Assembly: GCF_016463975.1 (NCBI RefSeq)
Contig: NZ_JAEMNX010000009.1
Coordinates: forward strand, 1-64,000
Length of the DNA: 64,000 bases
Origin: Marinomonas transparens
Lineage (GTDB): Bacteria; Pseudomonadota; Gammaproteobacteria; Pseudomonadales; Marinomonadaceae
Reading direction: 5' to 3'
Part shown: piece after piece, positions 1 through 8,796 of the stretch
How the letters are laid out: every line of letters starts with the position of its first letter
How positions within the stretch are numbered: position 1 is the first letter of the stretch
Notes under the pieces: generated by a model
Told to the model about the DNA's origin: nothing
The model's database searches: none
Seen by the model: only the letters and a program-made list of their open reading frames with translations
Made by a program: the position numbers and the translations under genes

Positions 1-193
1 ACCCCGCCATAAGACGCGTTGGTAACGCGGCCGCACCAACGTTTGAAAAATGGGCGCTAAGCGTTGAATCCAATTGCTTCCAATCAATGATCTTAGTCAG
101 TCGTACTAAAGGATGATTGGGGTTAATGATGTCAACGAGCTGAGGTTGGAATAAATCCTTTTGCGGTATGGTCTTTGTTTGACGAGGCTTCAT
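1..193 (-). mobile_element. IS5-family transposase, N-terminal part (cut by window edge)
   Basis: Reading the minus strand from the ATG at 193 gives an open frame of 64 codons that runs off the left edge. It begins MKPRQTKTIPQKDLF and continues with LVDIINPNHPLVRL and a segment ending ALPTRLMAG. This is the typical N-terminal region of IS5-family (IS1106-like) DDE transposases. The catalytic residues would lie to the left of the window, so intactness cannot be judged. An AGGTGAG ribosome-binding sequence sits just before the ATG. The element's terminal inverted repeat should lie within about 60 bases upstream (194-260), but its border cannot be fixed from one end. It lies just beyond the terminator of the polysaccharide cluster. 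Confidence 0.75.
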
Positions 194-340
194 AAAACTC
201 ACCTGTTCTGCAACTTTTTGGGTCTTATAGCGTATTTATAGCAAGATTTAGATATTAACTATCTTATAAAAATACATTAGATTCAATAGGTTGAGATTTT
301 TTTCAGGGACGACTCAGTAGAAGCAAGATTAACTATAAAA

Positions 341-364
341 ACGGGCATCATTCATGATGCCCGT
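341..364 (-). terminator. Rho-independent terminator of the polysaccharide operon
   Basis: A perfect 10-bp stem (ACGGGCATCA at 341-350 with TGATGCCCGT at 355-364) closes a 4-base loop. T-rich tails lie on both strands, so it can work in both directions. It lies 74 bases past the stop of the last gene of the minus-strand cluster and probably ends that transcript. Confidence 0.85.
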
Positions 365-437
365 TTTTTAAATTTAAATTAACTGATTATTAAACCCCAT
401 CAACCATCTTAACAAAGTATCGAAGGGGAATTAAATA

Positions 438-2411
438 CTATAACTCTCCTCTTAACGAAATCACATTCGAATCACTGGCGTCTTGCTCTTGGGCTTTTTT
501 TGCATTCCACACCAAATCTCCAATACCATCCGTTGGTTGAAAGTCAGTTGGCGCTTCTATCAATATCTCACGAACTTTTTCATTATCAAACTCATGGCAT
601 GCTTTATCTAACCGCTCCATCGTTTCCATAAAGTCTGATAGAGTTAAGAATCGTTCATTCGCCGTCATGATACGCTTGTGCTGTGTTTCTTGAACGTTAT
701 CGCCTATTAATAGCTCTTCAAATAACTTCTCGCCAGGGCGTAACCCTGTAAACTGGATTTCAATATCGCCATTAGGATTAGCTGTAGACTTAACTTCCAA
801 ACCAGATAATCGAATCAAGTTTTCAGCAAGATCAACAATCTTAACAGGCTCCCCCATATCCAATACAAACACATCACCGCCCTTCCCCATTGCACCAGCT
901 TGAATAACCAACTGAGCCGCTTCTGGGATGGTCATAAAGTAACGGATAATATCAGGGTGAGTAACTGTAATCGGCAGATTTTCACGGATTTGTTTCTTGA
1001 ATACTGGAATAACAGAACCAGAAGAGCCAAGTACATTACCAAAACGTACCATACAGAAACGCGTAAACTTCTCTTGCTTTGCGGCTTTTTTAGCTTCTGC
1101 CTCAGCCAAAGCTTGCAGACCTAACTCAGCCATGCGCTTTGTTGCCCCCATAACATTGGTAGGACGGACGGCTTTATCAGTAGAAATTAAAACAAAAGAT
1201 TCCACACCACTTTCAATAGCAGCTTTTGCGGAATAATAAGTACCAAAAGCATTATTTCGCACCCCTTCAACCACATTATATTCCACTAGAGGAACATGCT
1301 TATAAGCCGCTGCGTGGTAAACGGTGTTGACCCTAAACGCTTTCATAATTGACGCCAAACGGTTAAGACGCTGCACAGAACCAATTAACGGTATAATTTT
1401 GACGCTAAAAGACTCTTGCTGAAGGATTTCATTTAATTCTTTATCAATTTGATACACCGCAAATTCTGATACATCGAACAAAATTAAGACACTAGGCTGT
1501 TGAGTCAAAATTTGACGGCACAATTCAGAACCAATAGAACCACCGGCTCCAGTCACCATAACAACCTTGCCAAAGATATTAGACTGCATTAACGAAGCAA
1601 CCGGCTCTACTACGTCACGCCCTAACAAATCGTCTACAGCCACATCTTGCAATTCATTAACTTTGGCTTTCCCTGTGACAATATCATCAAAGTCTGGCAC
1701 GGTTAGCACCTCAACCGCATAAGGAAGCAACTGACCAATTACCTTTTTACGATCAGAACGACTAGCGCGAGGAATAGCCAACAAAACTTTGCCAATGTCA
1801 TATTTAGCAATTAATTCGGCTATTTTATCTACATGATAAACAGGAACACCTTGAATAATGGTGTTAGCCAGTGACGTATCATGATCAATAAAGCCTTTTA
1901 CCCTATAGTTGGATGCTTGTCGCAACGCTAATGATAACTGACGACCGGCAGACCCAGCACCAAACACCAAGACAGACTCGTAACCTTTTCTAGGCTTTTG
2001 AATTAACAAAGCACGAACCAAAACTCGTGAGCCACCACACAACATCACTAAAAAAGGAAAATAAATAATAGGTACTGTGCGAGGAATATTTGCACCGAAG
2101 AAATAAGCAAATGTAGTAATACTCAAAGCCGAAATTGCCGCCCCGACTAAAATTGCAGTAAAGGCATGAAAGGTTAAATAACGTAAAATTGCCCGGTACA
2201 AGCCGAGCTTCACATTCGAAAATAGAGTAACCGCTATTGTTCCAGCAACGACAAACCATATAGATTGATAGGCGAACAGGCTGAACTCACCCAAACGAGC
2301 CCAATAAGCAAAAGCAAAAGCCAGAAAAACAAAAATAGCGTCAACCGCTAAACTAATAAGACGCTTGTAAGTACGAGGAAGAGACCAAAGAAAATCCAAT
2401 TTTTTTACCAT
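438..2411 (-). CDS. Membrane nucleotide-sugar 4,6-dehydratase, PglF/WbpM/CapD family
   Basis: This 657-residue protein has four to five N-terminal membrane segments (about residues 15-140), a first Rossmann-like CoA-binding domain with GAGSAGRQL, and a C-terminal SDR domain with TGAGGSIGSE near residue 290. It carries the altered active-site pattern of the large membrane dehydratases (LISTDKAVRPTNVMGATK, with Met in place of the usual Tyr). These enzymes convert UDP-GlcNAc to UDP-4-keto-6-deoxy-GlcNAc, the first step to bacillosamine, QuiNAc or FucNAc. A PglE-like aminotransferase, a PglD-like acetyltransferase and a PglC-like transferase lie upstream, so UDP-bacillosamine is the likely product. 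It is the last gene of the operon. Family assignment is firm; the exact sugar is inferred. Confidence 0.9.
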   Translation of the reverse strand: MVKKLDFLWSLPRTYKRLISLAVDAIFVFLAFAFAYWARLGEFSLFAYQSIWFVVAGTIAVTLFSNVKLGLYRAILRYLTFHAFTAILVGAAISALSITTFAYFFGANIPRTVPIIYFPFLVMLCGGSRVLVRALLIQKPRKGYESVLVFGAGSAGRQLSLALRQASNYRVKGFIDHDTSLANTIIQGVPVYHVDKIAELIAKYDIGKVLLAIPRASRSDRKKVIGQLLPYAVEVLTVPDFDDIVTGKAKVNELQDVAVDDLLGRDVVEPVASLMQSNIFGKVVMVTGAGGSIGSELCRQILTQQPSVLILFDVSEFAVYQIDKELNEILQQESFSVKIIPLIGSVQRLNRLASIMKAFRVNTVYHAAAYKHVPLVEYNVVEGVRNNAFGTYYSAKAAIESGVESFVLISTDKAVRPTNVMGATKRMAELGLQALAEAEAKKAAKQEKFTRFCMVRFGNVLGSSGSVIPVFKKQIRENLPITVTHPDIIRYFMTIPEAAQLVIQAGAMGKGGDVFVLDMGEPVKIVDLAENLIRLSGLEVKSTANPNGDIEIQFTGLRPGEKLFEELLIGDNVQETQHKRIMTANERFLTLSDFMETMERLDKACHEFDNEKVREILIEAPTDFQPTDGIGDLVWNAKKAQEQDASDSNVISLRGEL

Positions 2412-2439
2412 CTAATACACCCTAAAAAACACATCACCC

Positions 2440-2478
2440 GTAGGTCAGATTAGCCGAGGTACGAGGCGTGATCTGACA
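2440..2478. repeat. REP-like palindrome (GTAGGTCAGAT type)
   Basis: GTCAGAT at 2444-2450 pairs with ATCTGAC at 2471-2477, and the unit opens with GTAGGTC and closes with GACA. It belongs to the same dispersed GTAGGTC...GACA family seen at 2510, 2556, 17276 and 19122-19224. Confidence 0.65.
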
Positions 2479-2509
2479 TTTTAGACCAGCAACACCAAAT
2501 CACCTACCG

Positions 2510-2528
2510 GTAGGTCTTCAGGCCGACA
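2510..2528. repeat. REP-like repeat, short copy
   Basis: GTAGGTCTTCAGGCCGACA has the GTAGGTC start and CCGACA end of the local REP-like family. It is nearly the complement of the copy at 19201-19224. Confidence 0.6.
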
Positions 2529-2555
2529 AAAAACCTCTACATACAAAAACGAAAA

Positions 2556-2579
2556 TGTCGCGCCAAAGCACGACCTACA
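2556..2579. repeat. REP-like repeat, inverted copy
   Basis: On the plus strand it runs from TGTCGCGCC to ACGACCTACA; its complement reads TGTAGGTCGTGC...GCGCGACA. It is inverted relative to the copy at 2510. The 2412-2647 interval is made largely of these repeats and shows no gene. Confidence 0.65.
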
Positions 2580-2647
2580 AACTCAACTAAAAACATTCTA
2601 CGCCAATTTGACAAACAATTCGCATTTAAGGTTTGCGAAAGTAATAA

Positions 2648-2820
2648 CTACCCCTTAACTCTATCACCAGACCCACTGCCCGTTACCGTCTTGATGATAT
2701 AAACAAAGTAGTTTTTCAGAGACATCTCTTGAATCATCTTAGCATCAGTTTCCGCCAGCAACTTAGGCGTCGACATATCAATATCAGAAATTTGTGCCAA
2801 TCCCGATAATAGACAAATCA
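2648..2820 (-). pseudogene. C-terminal remnant of a bacterial sugar transferase
   Basis: The minus strand reads in frame to the stop at 2648-2650 and gives LLSGLAQISDIDMSTP, then KLLAETDAKM, ending GSGSGDRVKG. In established sugar transferases (Pfam Bac_transf family) the conserved GxxGxAQ(I/V) segment is followed by this DIDMSxPxxLAExDA pattern and a short tail ending in a GDRV-like motif. Everything upstream of that segment is missing, because the next upstream gene is an unrelated aminotransferase whose last codons overlap the remnant in another frame. The intact PglC-like transferase at 4646 has a different C-terminus, so this is not a duplicate of it. It is probably debris from replacement of an initiating glycosyltransferase. 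Confidence 0.65.
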
Positions 2821-3993
2821 ACAAGACGCCATAGAAAACACGGTCTGAATAACTTGAACCGTCTTATCCATTTCTTCTTCCGTTAAAGTCGGGTGAACTA
2901 AAAACATCATACTGGTCTCACCAAGTTCAACAGCTTTAGGAAGGCGTTTTTCTGGTCTCCAAGGGGTATTATCAAAGGCTTTTTCAAGATACACCTCTGA
3001 ACAACTACCTTGAAAACACGGAACACCAAGCTTTACGATTTCTTCAACGATCCGATCACGGCTCCAGCCTTCGGCTAAATGTTCTGGCACAACAAACATG
3101 TAATGCTTGTATTCCGCGTGTTCAATATACTCCGGCACCTTCACCAAGCGTACACAAGAAAAACCTTTAGCAGCATTATCAATCATAGCACCGTAAGCTT
3201 GGCGTTTAGCCGTCCATACAGCCATTCGAGTCAGCTGAATACGACCAATCGCAGCTTGCATTTCTAACATACGCCAATTAGTACCAAAGCTTTCGTGCAA
3301 CCATCGAAACCCTGGTGGGTGTTCTTTGTGGTAGATAGCATCATAGCTTTTGCCATGATCTTTATATGACCACATAGCAGACCAAAGCGAATAATCATTC
3401 GTGGTGACCATGCCGCCTTCACCACCCGTCGTCATGATTTTATCTTGGCAGAAGCTCCAAGCACCAATATGACCAATACTACCAACAGAACGACCTTTGT
3501 ATTTGGCACCATGAGCCTGCGCACAGTCTTCTATAACAAAGAAACCATGCTCTTTGCTCAACGCCATAATGGCATCCATTTCCGCAGGCATACCCGCTAA
3601 ATGCACAACAATAACGGCTTTGGTATGGGCAGTAAGGGCCGCCTTGATACTGTCGGCAGTAATAACCTGACTGTTCAAGTCCACATCAGCAAAGACTGGG
3701 GTTGCGCCCACAGTAACAATACTCGAAGCCGACGCCAAAAACGTACGAGGTGTGGTGATCACTTCATCACCCTGCGTAACACCAAGCGCTTTAAGCGCCA
3801 AATCCAGAGCAACAGTGCCATTGGCTAAAGCGATAGCGTATTCAGTCCCTACCCAAGCGGCAAATTCTTTTTCGAACTCACGGCACTCAGTACCCGTCCA
3901 ATAATTCACCTTATTGGATAAAATAACCTGACTCACAGCATCGGCTTCTTCTTGAGTGAAAGAAGGCCAAGGAGAAAAAGGGGTGTTTAACAT
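2818..3993 (-). CDS. DegT/DnrJ/EryC1 aminotransferase, PglE-like
   Basis: This 391-residue PLP enzyme has the sugar-aminotransferase fold. The expected Schiff-base lysine is K185 in SFCQDKIMTTGGEGG, and ANGTVALDLAL near residue 57 and EDCAQAHGA near 155 match the cofactor-binding segments. It should transfer an amino group to C4 of the 4-keto sugar made by the PglF-like enzyme at 438-2411, giving UDP-4-amino-4,6-dideoxy-GlcNAc. The PglD-like gene lies directly upstream. Its last residues (FSMASC) fall at the junction with the truncated sugar transferase, so the extreme C-terminus may be altered. A perosamine-type role is a less likely alternative. Confidence 0.85.
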   Translation of the reverse strand: MLNTPFSPWPSFTQEEADAVSQVILSNKVNYWTGTECREFEKEFAAWVGTEYAIALANGTVALDLALKALGVTQGDEVITTPRTFLASASSIVTVGATPVFADVDLNSQVITADSIKAALTAHTKAVIVVHLAGMPAEMDAIMALSKEHGFFVIEDCAQAHGAKYKGRSVGSIGHIGAWSFCQDKIMTTGGEGGMVTTNDYSLWSAMWSYKDHGKSYDAIYHKEHPPGFRWLHESFGTNWRMLEMQAAIGRIQLTRMAVWTAKRQAYGAMIDNAAKGFSCVRLVKVPEYIEHAEYKHYMFVVPEHLAEGWSRDRIVEEIVKLGVPCFQGSCSEVYLEKAFDNTPWRPEKRLPKAVELGETSMMFLVHPTLTEEEMDKTVQVIQTVFSMASC

Positions 3994-4023
3994 GATGTTC
4001 CTATGAATTCCGTCTAAGAAAAA

Positions 4024-4656
4024 TTAATTATGATGCCGTATAACAATAGCAGGTGATCCAAAAGCAGTAACATGGGAAGGTATGTTCTTTAAAACGGTGC
4101 TTCCAGCGCCGATGAGGCAGTAATCACCTAATTCAACCAATTGCTTCACTTGACTACCAATACCCAACCAACAACCAGTGCCAACTATAACACCACCGGC
4201 CAAAGCCGTATTAGGACAAATATGAGAAAAATCCCCTATCGAGCAGTCGTGCTCAACCACCGCCGAACTATTGATAATGACACCCTTACCAATATCAGCA
4301 AAAGCATTGACTACAGCGCCAGCAAAAACAACACAACCATGCTGTAATTTCGCATATTGACTGACCACAGCAGAAGGGTGAATTAATGTAGGTATCGTAA
4401 AGTCTTTATCAAGTAACAAAGCTATTTTTTGTTGGCGTGTTTTGTTGTGCCCAATGGCAACCGCGACATCAGTTTGAGTGCTATCAAGCATCAGCAGATC
4501 GTCAAAAGTGCCTTCGATTGGCCAGTGCTCTATCATGGTTTTGTTGGGGTAAGCATCATCATAAAAATGAACGACATAACCCAATTGCTCAGCTAAATCC
4601 GCCACCACTTTTCCGTGTCCGCTTGCACCCAAGATCGCTAACTTTTTATCGTTCAT
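4024..4656 (-). CDS. Sugar O/N-acetyltransferase, PglD/NeuD family
   Basis: From the ATG at 4656 the protein has 210 residues. A small N-terminal nucleotide-sugar-binding domain opens with [17 protein letters not shown], and a left-handed beta-helix of hexapeptide repeats follows, with [14 protein letters not shown] holding the likely catalytic histidine. The family acetylates the 4-amino group of UDP-4-amino sugars with acetyl-CoA, as PglD does for bacillosamine. The start at 4656 is preferred over one 21 codons upstream because homologues begin here; it overlaps the end of the PglC-like gene by 11 bases, as in a coupled operon. Confidence 0.85.
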   Translation of the reverse strand: MNDKKLAILGASGHGKVVADLAEQLGYVVHFYDDAYPNKTMIEHWPIEGTFDDLLMLDSTQTDVAVAIGHNKTRQQKIALLLDKDFTIPTLIHPSAVVSQYAKLQHGCVVFAGAVVNAFADIGKGVIINSSAVVEHDCSIGDFSHICPNTALAGGVIVGTGCWLGIGSQVKQLVELGDYCLIGAGSTVLKNIPSHVTAFGSPAIVIRHHN

Positions 4657-5245
4657 GACCAGAACCTTTGAAGGGTTCAATGGTAACATGACCATCTGCG
4701 CTGATCCCTTCGCGCACAAAGACTTTCTTTACCGTAAGCAACAGTATTTTAATGTCTAACCAAAAGCTTTGATTATCCACATACCAAACGTCGAGTTTGA
4801 ACTTATCTTCCCAACTAATCGCATTGCGGCCATTGACCTGTGCCCACCCCGTAATGCCGGGCCGCACATTGTGGCGGCGGGCTTGTTCTTTGTTGTAAAG
4901 TGGCAAATATTGAACCAATAGCGGACGTGGACCTACCAAACTCATATCGCCTTTTAGAACATTAAATAAGCCAGGCAATTCGTCTAGACTGGTAGAGCGT
5001 AAAAAGGCACCAAACTTAGTCATACGTTGCTCATCAGGAAGCAAGTTACCTTGTTTGTCTTTCGCATCCAACATAGAGCGAAACTTCATCATTTTAAAGA
5101 CACGATCATTTAAACCGGGACGATCTTGAGTAAATAAGATAGGAGAGCCAAGTTTAAAGCGAATAAGCAAAGCAACAACAATAATCACAGGAGATAAAAC
5201 TAACAGCCCAATAAAAGCAGATGTAAAATCAAACAGACGTTTCAT
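4646..5245 (-). CDS. Initiating phosphoglycosyltransferase, PglC-like
   Basis: From the ATG at 5245 the protein has 199 residues: an N-terminal membrane hairpin (about residues 8-30) and the monotopic phosphoglycosyltransferase core with [31 protein letters not shown] and [13 protein letters not shown]. Such enzymes move a phospho-sugar, here probably diacetylbacillosamine phosphate, onto undecaprenyl phosphate and so start repeat-unit assembly on the inner membrane. Its ATG overlaps the stop of the upstream glycosyltransferase (TCAT on the plus strand, ATGA on the coding strand), which indicates translational coupling. The 10-codon upstream extension is rejected because MKRLFDF is the usual family start. 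Confidence 0.9.
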   Translation of the reverse strand: MKRLFDFTSAFIGLLVLSPVIIVVALLIRFKLGSPILFTQDRPGLNDRVFKMMKFRSMLDAKDKQGNLLPDEQRMTKFGAFLRSTSLDELPGLFNVLKGDMSLVGPRPLLVQYLPLYNKEQARRHNVRPGITGWAQVNGRNAISWEDKFKLDVWYVDNQSFWLDIKILLLTVKKVFVREGISADGHVTIEPFKGSGHER

Positions 5246-6459
5246 TTTTTTACTCCCGTAACCCAAGCAACCCATTTATCAGCAAGGTTATGACGATTAA
5301 AATCTAATTTTGCTAAGGCCAGTGCTCTTTCACCCATATCTGGTAACAGCTCCTTATTATCGGCCGCGTGTTCTAGCGCATCTGCAAATGCAGAAGCATT
5401 ATCGGGCTCAACAGCATAACCGCAGTTGTTATCTTTAATCATACCCGCTAACCAGCCAGGGTAGTTATTAAGAACAGGTAAACCAGCAGCAATGTAATCA
5501 AAAAATTTATTTGGCGATGTGCCATAGTAAAATGCTGGTACATTGGCAAGCAGTTGCATTCCGATATCGGCACTCGCCATTAAACCTGCCAACTTAGTTT
5601 TGTTAACTGGGTCATGAAATATTACATTGCTTAACTCTTGTTGCTGCGCACGCTGCTGCAATTCTGGCTTCAGCTTACCTTGCCCAATTAAGACAAGCTT
5701 GATGTCATTCCTACCACGGTTTTTCAGCTCAGTTGCTGCATCTAAAGCCGCGTTAAGACCGTTAGCCATACCATGGGTACCAGTAAATATCGCCATCAAA
5801 TCCGTTGCCAAAACACCTTCAGGTCGCCAAACATCTGCTTTGTCGGAAAAAATCTCCAAATCACAACCATTGGGAACCGTTAAAATGTTATCTGTTGCTA
5901 CTCCTCGCGCGGCAATCCCTTTTACAATACCAGGTGACAAACCAATACAGCGATGTGCAGAGCGATAAGACACCCACTCAAGTACCGACATTGCCCCCAG
6001 AATTAGCGGATTAGTAATAACCCCCATTGCTTTAGGTAATTCAGGCCAGAGATCACGCACTTCAAACACAAAAGACTTACCTCTAAGCCAACGAGCAAAG
6101 GTACCAGGGATGCCAGCAGTTAAAGGCGTCGTTGTAGCAAACACTACATCGTATTTTGCAGTGAGCGCGACACCTATACTTTTAAGGGCAAATTTTAGAA
6201 ATACCATCGCCCGTTTTACAAATCCATCACTATTCGAATAGGATAAATCAAACTCTATGACGTATATCCCATCAACAAAACCTTCTCTACGACCTTTGTC
6301 GAAATCATGAGATAGGCCAGTCACCCCACCACCATAGCTACCGCATACTACAGTAACCAGATGTCCGTGTTTTAGAAGCCGCTGAGCCATCTCATAAGAA
6401 CGAATTCCAGCAGAGCCTTTTGGAGTGGAGAAATGTTGGTGGAAATAAAGTATTATCAT
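5242..6459 (-). CDS. Glycosyltransferase family 4, WbuB-like
   Basis: This 405-residue GT-B enzyme has an N-terminal acceptor domain ([17 protein letters not shown]) and a C-terminal donor domain with the family segment PNGCD, FTGTHG, LIGQG and [14 protein letters not shown] (EX7E-like region). It should add the second sugar, plausibly FucNAc- or QuiNAc-type, to the lipid-linked primer made by the adjacent PglC-like enzyme. WbuB-like proteins occupy the same place next to initiating transferases in many O-antigen clusters. Start and stop overlap its neighbours by one to four bases. Donor and linkage cannot be read from sequence. Confidence 0.85.
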   Translation of the reverse strand: MIILYFHQHFSTPKGSAGIRSYEMAQRLLKHGHLVTVVCGSYGGGVTGLSHDFDKGRREGFVDGIYVIEFDLSYSNSDGFVKRAMVFLKFALKSIGVALTAKYDVVFATTTPLTAGIPGTFARWLRGKSFVFEVRDLWPELPKAMGVITNPLILGAMSVLEWVSYRSAHRCIGLSPGIVKGIAARGVATDNILTVPNGCDLEIFSDKADVWRPEGVLATDLMAIFTGTHGMANGLNAALDAATELKNRGRNDIKLVLIGQGKLKPELQQRAQQQELSNVIFHDPVNKTKLAGLMASADIGMQLLANVPAFYYGTSPNKFFDYIAAGLPVLNNYPGWLAGMIKDNNCGYAVEPDNASAFADALEHAADNKELLPDMGERALALAKLDFNRHNLADKWVAWVTGVKK

Positions 6460-7709
6460 TACTTAAATATTCCCTTAATAAACCCTTTTAAAAACAAAAT
6501 TGGAGCTTTAATTATCAAACGAAAATGCACAATATAGTCTATTAATAATGTAATACCATTAAATTTTATATTTATAATATTTACATCTGATAATTCTATT
6601 GCTCTAACCATTTTTCTTATAATAAAGTTAGAATTATATTGTCCTTTTATAACAAGAAAAGAAGATTTAGAAAGATAACCCCTTCGATATTCCATGGAGT
6701 CAACTATTTCAGAGAACGTTACGCCACGAGAGGAAAAATTTTCGTCGAAAAAAGTTCTCCCTACATCGTAATCATCTCGATCAAAGATCCATTTGAATTT
6801 GTAATTACTTCTAAAAACACGTTCATCACCATCTAAACAAATTGTAGGTATAGAAATAGATGCGGATTCTAAACAGGTTGTACCATGAGCAAAGACTAAA
6901 TCGAAATTATTTGATAAAAACTCATGAAAATCACCATAAGGAACCCCTTCAACGAAACGAATATCCTTTGAAAATTCACTTCTCTCACAAATATCACGAA
7001 TTTTAGCAACTCCAGCACCAGTTGCTAAAATAGTAAGGTTTACAAAACTATTAGGGAAGATCTGCTTATACTCTATAAATTTTTCTACCAAAAAGACAAC
7101 ACAATTAAATTTTATCGAAAGATCTATTCTACCTACCCAAGCAAAATTATAACTTTTAGCAGTGAATTTATAAGTGAGGTTTTTATTTTTAAAATCAATA
7201 TATAAAGGAAGAAAAGGATCATATGACAAAGCCTCTTTACCATAAACCTCGAAACACAACCTATCCATAAAATAGACTGACTTCTGACTCAAAGAAAGAT
7301 CAAGATTATAAAAACCAAGGTATCTATTCTTTATATACTTCTTTGCATTTAAATCAACATTCAATTTTTTAGATAAATTCACAACAGGCATATTTAAAGG
7401 CGAAACAACCCAAAATAGAAAAACCACTTCCCCACTAAAAAAAAGGGGGGAAAAATTCATATAATTAAAACTAGTAACAAGTGTCACTTTAAAATCAAAA
7501 ACAAATGGTGCAGAAGAAAAATCAAAAAAATCTACGCCAGTTCCAATCAATTCTTTTCTAAGTGTACCATCATTAAAATCAACATAACCTACATCAATAT
7601 TATTACTATGTAGCATTTTAATACAACGAAGAAATAGCGTTTGAGCTCCCCCGAGGTCATGAGAAGGATAAAAGAAGATGATTTTATTATTAATTATATT
7701 TTCGAACAT
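6459..7709 (-). CDS. Putative glycosyltransferase (GT4-like), AT-rich
   Basis: From the ATG at 7709 the protein has 416 residues. The opening IIFFYPSHDLGGAQTLFLRC is the GG(A/S)-type loop of GT-B glycosyltransferases, and the C-terminal half has FAHGTTCLESASISIPTICLDG, a donor-binding-like segment. Similarity is recognisable but weak, and it may use a 3-amino-3,6-dideoxyhexose or ManNAcA made in this cluster. The gene is strongly AT-rich, like wzy and wzx beside it and unlike the flanking rml/wec genes, which suggests separate acquisition. It overlaps the wzy stop by 20 bases. Confidence 0.65.
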   Translation of the reverse strand: MFENIINNKIIFFYPSHDLGGAQTLFLRCIKMLHSNNIDVGYVDFNDGTLRKELIGTGVDFFDFSSAPFVFDFKVTLVTSFNYMNFSPLFFSGEVVFLFWVVSPLNMPVVNLSKKLNVDLNAKKYIKNRYLGFYNLDLSLSQKSVYFMDRLCFEVYGKEALSYDPFLPLYIDFKNKNLTYKFTAKSYNFAWVGRIDLSIKFNCVVFLVEKFIEYKQIFPNSFVNLTILATGAGVAKIRDICERSEFSKDIRFVEGVPYGDFHEFLSNNFDLVFAHGTTCLESASISIPTICLDGDERVFRSNYKFKWIFDRDDYDVGRTFFDENFSSRGVTFSEIVDSMEYRRGYLSKSSFLVIKGQYNSNFIIRKMVRAIELSDVNIINIKFNGITLLIDYIVHFRLIIKAPILFLKGFIKGIFK

Positions 7710-8796
7710 AACCCAACCTGCCAATCACCAAAAAAACAAAAAGGAAAGAATTATCAACAAATGACCCACTAAAAAGAGAATTTAAAAAAACAAATAAAAT
7801 AATTGCTTTTAGTTTTATATTTTTTATTGATAAAAAATAATAATAAATAATAAATAATAAATAAAAACCCAAAAAACCAAACTCAACCAAAATTTCTAAA
7901 ATTAAATTATGTGGATATAAATGCTCTCCATATTTAGACCAATTCCCAACACCTATACCACTAGGGTTATTTCTAAACACTTCGATTGCATGCAACCATT
8001 CATACCATCTAGCCCCTACACTTCCACTATTATTATTAGATAATAAAATCGATGCATCAAGTGAAAAAGCAAAAGATATAATATCAGAAAAAAACTGTGT
8101 TATACGTGGTGAAAAATAGTCAATCAAATAAAAAGCTGCTAGTAAGAAAAACAAAAAACCAAAAACCCTCCCCCCTCTGATTTTTTTAAAGTCAACATAA
8201 TAATACATAATAGAAATAACACACGCTAAAAGGGGACCCTTCGATGCCATTACCACTCCAATAATAAAAAACAGCAATGCGATAAGAATCTTAAACTTTC
8301 CATCATAATAAAGAAAAACTATTAAACAAACTAACAAACTAAATCTTGAAAACGTTATAGGTCCATTAAGGCCCATAACAATTCGCTCCCCCCCCCCCCA
8401 ACCACGAAAAAAAAACATATAAAAAACAATCAAAAGCACATAAACACCGAGAAGAAATGAAAAATATAACATAGAACGATTGAAGTCGATTCTTTTCTTA
8501 TAAAGAAAAAAGATACAAACAATAATAGAAACAGACAACAAAGAATTAATTATTTTGTAAACGCCAAATACATTAAACTCCCCAACCAAAAAAGAAGGAA
8601 CAGCGAGAAGAGCCAATAAGAATGGTAAAAGTGTTTTATTTATAAAAAAAAACAAAAAGCATAACAAAAAATAAAAAATAAATAATGAAAAAAAACCACT
8701 TTCACCAACTAGAGAAAGAGGAATTAAATGTTTGCCTATCAAAAAAATGACAAACAAGGCTAAAGCAAAGAAAAAATCAACTAAATTTATTTTCAT
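7690..8796 (-). CDS. wzy: O-antigen polymerase (Wzy-like) with a 12-G tract
   Basis: This is a very hydrophobic protein of about 368 residues with ten or more predicted membrane segments. A large central loop (NNNSGSVGARWYEWLHAIEVF) is followed by NPSGIGVGNWSKYGEHLYPHNLILE, the H-N-x-x-x-E pattern of Wzy/O-antigen ligase proteins. It should polymerise flipped repeat units in the periplasm. ATG at 8796 is preferred over GTG at 8802. Codons for about residues 133-137 (WGGGE) form a run of 12 G on the coding strand, with a run of 9 T just before it. Gain or loss of one base would truncate the protein near residue 135, so expression is probably switchable. In this sequence the frame is open. Confidence 0.85.
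   Translation of the reverse strand: MKINLVDFFFALALFVIFLIGKHLIPLSLVGESGFFSLFIFYFLLCFLFFFINKTLLPFLLALLAVPSFLVGEFNVFGVYKIINSLLSVSIIVCIFFLYKKRIDFNRSMLYFSFLLGVYVLLIVFYMFFFRGWGGGERIVMGLNGPITFSRFSLLVCLIVFLYYDGKFKILIALLFFIIGVVMASKGPLLACVISIMYYYVDFKKIRGGRVFGFLFFLLAAFYLIDYFSPRITQFFSDIISFAFSLDASILLSNNNSGSVGARWYEWLHAIEVFRNNPSGIGVGNWSKYGEHLYPHNLILEILVEFGFLGFYLLFIIYYYFLSIKNIKLKAIILFVFLNSLFSGSFVDNSFLFVFLVIGRLGYVRKYN
8388..8399. repeat. Poly-C/poly-G tract of 12 bases inside wzy
   Basis: Twelve consecutive C on the plus strand (12 G on the coding strand) lie within the O-antigen polymerase gene, with nine A at 8407-8415 close by. Homopolymer tracts of this length in surface-polysaccharide genes are classic slipped-strand sites. 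The present length keeps wzy in frame. Confidence 0.95.

Noticed and set aside
7445..7450. Run of six G next to eight A in the AT-rich glycosyltransferase gene
   Set aside because: Too short to be a convincing slippage switch compared with the G12 tract in wzy.
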